This document shows, piece after piece, positions 47,947 through 52,547 of a stretch of DNA of 52,547 bases (position 1 is its first letter; every line of letters begins with the position of its first letter). A program made the position numbers and the translations under genes. Location: contig VGEH01000012.1 in the NCBI GenBank assembly GCA_016869375.1, forward strand, positions 1 through 52,547, in the 5' to 3' direction. This stretch comes from Alphaproteobacteria bacterium (GTDB lineage: Bacteria > Pseudomonadota > Alphaproteobacteria > SHVZ01). The notes beneath the pieces are model-generated. The model searched no databases. It was not told the DNA's origin and saw only the letters and a list, made by a program, of their open reading frames with translations.

Positions 47947-48348
47947 ATGTCCAAGCCCGATCTCGATCAGCTTGCCGGGCGCTTCGTCGATCTCTGGCAG
48001 GACCAGATGGCGGCGATGGCGAGCGATCCAGAGCTCGCCCGGCTGTTGCGCCGGTTGCTGGGCCTCTGGGGCATGGGTGGCGCCGGCCCTTTCGCCGCGA
48101 CGTCCTTCGACGTCGCCTCCGACACACCGGGTCCCGGGCCTGCGAACCATGAACCGGACCGCAACGGACATGCCGCGACGCCTGGGACCGAGACCCCTCG
48201 GCCTGCATCTGGCGATGCTCGCGCTGTCCTCCTCGAGCTCGGCCGCCGCCTTGACGCTCTGGAGGCAAGGTTGGCTCGCCTGGAAGCCGGAAGTAAGAGC
48301 GGACGCCCGCGCCCTCGCGCCAAGCCTCGCAAGCGCCGATCCCGCTGA
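47947..48348 (+). CDS. Small coiled-coil PHA-associated protein
   Basis: A 133-residue protein. The N-terminus is amphipathic (LAGRFVDLWQDQMAAMASDPELARLLRRLLGLW), the middle is Pro/Gly-rich, and a leucine-heptad helix (VLLELGRRLDALEARLARLEAG) precedes a very basic tail. This resembles the small proteins upstream of short PHA-synthase-like genes in Rhodospirillales and, loosely, PhaE-type subunits. Its last ~180 nt overlap the start of the synthase-like gene in another frame. ATG 47947 begins the recognisable sequence. It may recruit or stabilise the synthase on granules; that is inference. Confidence 0.7.
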   Translation: MSKPDLDQLAGRFVDLWQDQMAAMASDPELARLLRRLLGLWGMGGAGPFAATSFDVASDTPGPGPANHEPDRNGHAATPGTETPRPASGDARAVLLELGRRLDALEARLARLEAGSKSGRPRPRAKPRKRRSR

Positions 48349-49375
48349 GCTCGATCGCGCGCTGAAGCGCGTGCAGTCGGCGCGGCTCAAGGCCTTCGCC
48401 GACGGTGTCCTTGCCTATCGCCGCAATCCGCATCGCCGGAACATGCCGGCCCCTGAGGTCGTCTGGAGCGAAGGCAGCACGCGCCTGCTCGACTATCGGC
48501 CCGCGGGCGGCCTGCCGCTTCTGGTCATCCCGTCGCTGGTTAACCGCGCATACATCCTCGACCTGACCGAGCGCCGGAGCCTGATGCGCTGGCTTGCCGG
48601 GCGCGGCTTCCGTCCACTGCTCGTCGACTGGGGGCGGCCGGAAGAGAACGAGGCCGATTTCACGCTGACCGACTATGTCGCCGGTCGCCTCGACGGCGCG
48701 CTCGATGCCGTGCGCGGCCTTGACCGCCGCGCGCCGGCCATCCTGGGATACTGCATGGGCGGCAACCTGGCCGTGGCGCTCGCGCTTCGGCGACGACGCG
48801 ACGTCGGCAGCCTCGTGCTGATGGCGACGCCCTGGGATTTCCACGCCGGCCAGCCACCGGCGATCGCAGCGCTGCCGCTCGCCGCCACTGGGCTCAGCCT
48901 GACCATGGATATCGTCGGCGAGCTGCCGACGGATATGCTGCAGGGCCTTTTCTTCGGGCTCGATCCGTTCCTGGTGATCCGCAAATTTGAACGTTTCGCT
49001 AGACTCGATCCGGCCTCGGAGCGCGCGCGTGAGTTCATCGAGCTCGAGGATTGGCTCAATGACGGCGTGCCGCTGGTGACGAACGTTGCGCGCGAGTGCC
49101 TCAACGGCTGGTATATTGCGAACACGCCGGAGAAGCGCCGCTGGCGCATCGCCGGGCGGACCGTCGATCCGGCGCGGCTGGATCTGCCGACCTTGGTCCT
49201 GGTTCCGGCCAAGGACCGGATCGTTCCGCCGGAGTCGGCTCTGGCCCTGGCGCGAGCGATCCCGAGGGCGGAGATCGTCCGCCCGCCGCAGGGTCACATT
49301 GCGATGACCGTCGGCGCGGGTTGTGAGCGCGATGTCTGGCAACCTCTCGCCGCTTGGCTCGATGCGAGGAAGTGA
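48170..49375 (+). CDS. Short PHA synthase-like alpha/beta hydrolase (PhaC family)
   Basis: A ~401-residue alpha/beta-hydrolase of the PhaC/PhbC type. The nucleophile is Cys195 in the lipase-box-like GYCMGGN; the aspartate is in VPAKDRIVPP and the histidine in PPQGHIAM. TRLLDYRP, VPSLVNRAYILDL and LVDWGRP are family motifs. It is shorter than classical PhaC (about 570-600 residues), mainly at the N-terminus. ATG 48170 begins PRRLGPRPLGLHLAM, as in relatives; ATG 48149 is the alternative. The start lies inside the upstream gene. It may polymerise or depolymerise hydroxyacyl-CoA; the cysteine nucleophile favours synthase chemistry. Confidence 0.85.
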   Translation: MPRRLGPRPLGLHLAMLALSSSSSAAALTLWRQGWLAWKPEVRADARALAPSLASADPAELDRALKRVQSARLKAFADGVLAYRRNPHRRNMPAPEVVWSEGSTRLLDYRPAGGLPLLVIPSLVNRAYILDLTERRSLMRWLAGRGFRPLLVDWGRPEENEADFTLTDYVAGRLDGALDAVRGLDRRAPAILGYCMGGNLAVALALRRRRDVGSLVLMATPWDFHAGQPPAIAALPLAATGLSLTMDIVGELPTDMLQGLFFGLDPFLVIRKFERFARLDPASERAREFIELEDWLNDGVPLVTNVARECLNGWYIANTPEKRRWRIAGRTVDPARLDLPTLVLVPAKDRIVPPESALALARAIPRAEIVRPPQGHIAMTVGAGCERDVWQPLAAWLDARK

Positions 49376-50319
49376 TGGAAGCGCCCGTGAATGTCCTGGC
49401 CGTCGCCGTCGCCGATGCGGCCTGGAGCATGTTCGCCGCAGGCTATCTTTGGAACGCCGTCGAGCTCGGTGAACGCGGCCTGCATGCGCTCGATGTCGTG
49501 CCGTCGTGGTCGGCCGAGCGGATCGATGCGGAACTCGTCATCGGGCGAATCTCGGCGGTCGCCAATTTCCAGGGCGATGGTGGCTTTGGCGATGGCGGCT
49601 TCAATCGCACAATCGCGATCGGCGAGGATGCCGCGGACGAGGCGCGCAAGCTCGGCGACGTCGAGCGCGAGGCCGCCGCCTATGACGTCGCCGGTCTCGC
49701 GCATTACTACGCCGACATGATGTGGCTGACCGAAACCTATGACGAAGCCTCGGGCTTCTTCGAGCGTGCGCGCCGCCTGCTCGAGCCGGATGGACGCGGC
49801 CTTGCCAGTGTGCTCCTTCACCAGGGGCTGGTCGAGGAGCGGCTCGGACGTTTCGAGGTGGCGGAGCCGCTGTTCCTGCGCTCGGCCGCCTTGGCCGAGG
49901 CTGCGGGCGAGGAGCTGACGCTGTCATACGCCGTCCGCCACCTGGCTTTCGGCCACCAGCGCCGCCGCGACTTCGACAAGGCTCTCGTCGATGCCGAGCG
50001 CTCGCTCGACATCCGCCGTCGTCTCGGTCTACGCCCTTATTTGCCGCTGACCCTGCTGGCCGTCGCCGACATCCGCCGGGCCAAGGGCGAGCGTGACAGG
50101 GCGGACACGCTGTGCGCCGAGGCCTTGGACGAGGCCCGGGCGATGCGCCTACCTTGCGGCGAGGTTTTCGCCCTGCTGAGCCTGGCGAGCGCAGCTAGGG
50201 ACCGCGGCAGCCGCGAGCGAGCGCGTGACCTGATCGAAGAGGCTGCGGGCGTGGCCCGCCAGATCGGATATCTTCGCTGGATCAAGGCGGTCGAAGGCCT
50301 GAGGGGAGCACTGGCCTAG
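49375..50319 (+). CDS. Tetratricopeptide-repeat protein of unknown function
   Basis: A 314-residue protein built of helical repeats. TPR-like units are visible from about residue 110 (YDEASGFFERARRLL, LGRFEVAEPLFLRSAALAEAAG, RDFDKALVDAERSLDI, ERDRADTLCAEALDEAR, SRERARDLIEEAAGVA). There is no signal peptide. ATG 49375 overlaps the upstream stop by one base (TGATG), and GAGGA lies just before it, so it is coupled to the PHA-synthase-like gene. It probably acts as a protein-binding scaffold; the partner is unknown. Confidence 0.8.
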   Translation: MEAPVNVLAVAVADAAWSMFAAGYLWNAVELGERGLHALDVVPSWSAERIDAELVIGRISAVANFQGDGGFGDGGFNRTIAIGEDAADEARKLGDVEREAAAYDVAGLAHYYADMMWLTETYDEASGFFERARRLLEPDGRGLASVLLHQGLVEERLGRFEVAEPLFLRSAALAEAAGEELTLSYAVRHLAFGHQRRRDFDKALVDAERSLDIRRRLGLRPYLPLTLLAVADIRRAKGERDRADTLCAEALDEARAMRLPCGEVFALLSLASAARDRGSRERARDLIEEAAGVARQIGYLRWIKAVEGLRGALA

Positions 50320-50415
50320 CGCCTCGCGGCGGCGGCGGGGCCTCAATTTGACGCCCCGACCATTCATTGCGTCGGCGGCCGATCCCACCTATGTTCCGCC
50401 GCCGCCGGAGCCCCA

Positions 50416-52218
<1,803 letters not shown>

Positions 52219-52256
52219 TCCACCTGTCGGGCCGGCGCGTATAGAGGGCTGTCTCT

Positions 52257-52271
52257 GGAGGATCGCTCCTG
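52257..52271 (+). promoter_or_regulatory. Ribosome binding site for a probable CTG start
   Basis: GGAGG (52257-52261) is followed after 7 nt by CTG at 52269. A TAG at 52242-52244 closes the frame upstream, and no ATG, GTG or TTG lies between. The first conventional codon, GTG 52293, falls inside the signal peptide. Confidence 0.75.
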
Positions 52272-52547
52272 CGCCGTTTCTCGCTTCTCCTCGTGCTGCT
52301 GCTTGGCCTGACCGGTTGCGTGGGACTGTCGCCCGACCGCGATGCGGCCGCGCGGCCCTTCGACGTCGCGCAATACTTCGCCGGAAGGCTCAAGGCCTGG
52401 GGCGTGGTCGAGCCGCGCTTCGGTGGAGCCGTGCGCCAGTTCACCGTCGAGCTCGAGGGGCGCCGCGACGGCGAGGACATCGTACTCGACGAGTATTTCC
52501 TGTTTTCCGACGGCGAGCGCCAGGAGCGTCACTGGCGCGTGCTCCGC
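52269..52547 (+). CDS. DUF3833-like lipoprotein (3' truncated)
   Basis: The visible 93 residues start (reading CTG as Met) MRRFSLLLVLLLGLTGC, a textbook lipoprotein signal with the lipobox cysteine at residue 17. The mature part (FDVAQYFAGRLKAWGVVEPRFGGAVRQF, IVLDEYFLFSDGERQERHWRV) matches DUF3833-type proteins, whose function is unknown. It would be anchored in the outer or inner membrane facing the periplasm. The gene leaves the window at the right edge. It starts 50 bp after lepA. Confidence 0.8.
   Translation, partial: MRRFSLLLVLLLGLTGCVGLSPDRDAAARPFDVAQYFAGRLKAWGVVEPRFGGAVRQFTVELEGRRDGEDIVLDEYFLFSDGERQERHWRVLR

Overview
The window is a high-GC chromosomal segment of an alphaproteobacterium. 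This rests on the ChvI/ChvG-HprK-RapZ-PTS cluster, the carA-carB-greA and yqeY-dnaG-rpoD orders, a PhaR regulator beside a short PHA-synthase-like protein, and frequent GTG starts with 1-4 nt overlaps. The PHA proteins and gene order feel closest to Rhodospirillales or Reyranella-like lineages, but the genus cannot be fixed from the sequence alone. No rRNA, CRISPR array, insertion sequence or phage gene is visible. There is one tRNA.

Layout. 1-3319: the end of a Rieske oxygenase and a coupled dimethylglycine/sarcosine dehydrogenase-like flavoprotein, likely N-demethylation of a betaine. 3316-5001: a YbaL/KefB-type antiporter, convergent with the flavoprotein. 5094-12260: a divergent sugar cluster that fits the oxidative L-fucose pathway. 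It has a mutarotase, an aldo/keto reductase and a lactonase leftwards, and a GntR regulator, a DapA-type aldolase and an ABC importer without an ATPase rightwards, with a perfect palindrome in the divergent gap. 12264-14809: small accessory genes (DUF6356, a GNAT acetyltransferase, an ACMSD-like amidohydrolase, an unknown protein). 14813-18491: a large Asp-box lipoprotein and a small secreted protein. 18488-28243: housekeeping genes greA, carB, carA, yqeY, dnaG and rpoD, a strong terminator, and tRNA-Ile(CAU).

28276-34057: a second ABC uptake operon (metallo-hydrolase, interrupted binding protein, two permeases, ATPase, aspartate-dehydrogenase-like protein). 34054-37985: an unknown secreted protein, a YihY membrane protein, a DUF1194 protein, a HugZ-like protein and a PCuAC copper chaperone. 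38096-44348: two-component system ChvI/ChvG, HprK, RapZ, EIIA, HPr and Enzyme I, an incomplete regulatory PTS. 44345-45295: two paralogous small proteins of unknown function. 45462-49375: a GGDEF/EAL protein, PhaR, and two strongly overlapping PHA-related genes. 49375-52547: a TPR protein, LepA, and the start of a lipoprotein.

The most notable observations are these. The second ABC binding-protein gene has an in-frame ochre stop in mid-gene, with both halves otherwise intact. The first binding-protein gene has an amber codon two codons after the ATG that best fits its ribosome binding site. A same-strand, out-of-phase overlap of about 180 nt joins a coiled-coil PHA-associated protein to the PHA-synthase-like gene, and both frames look coding. 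Two genes appear to start at CTG behind well-spaced Shine-Dalgarno sites. The tRNA begins one base after the T tract of the rpoD terminator. The small unknown genes after Enzyme I are a divergent tandem duplication.

No gap longer than 300 bases lacks a gene. The two largest are 34765-35039 (a GC-rich hairpin ahead of yihY) and 23490-23740 (the carA/yqeY divergent region with two small hairpins).
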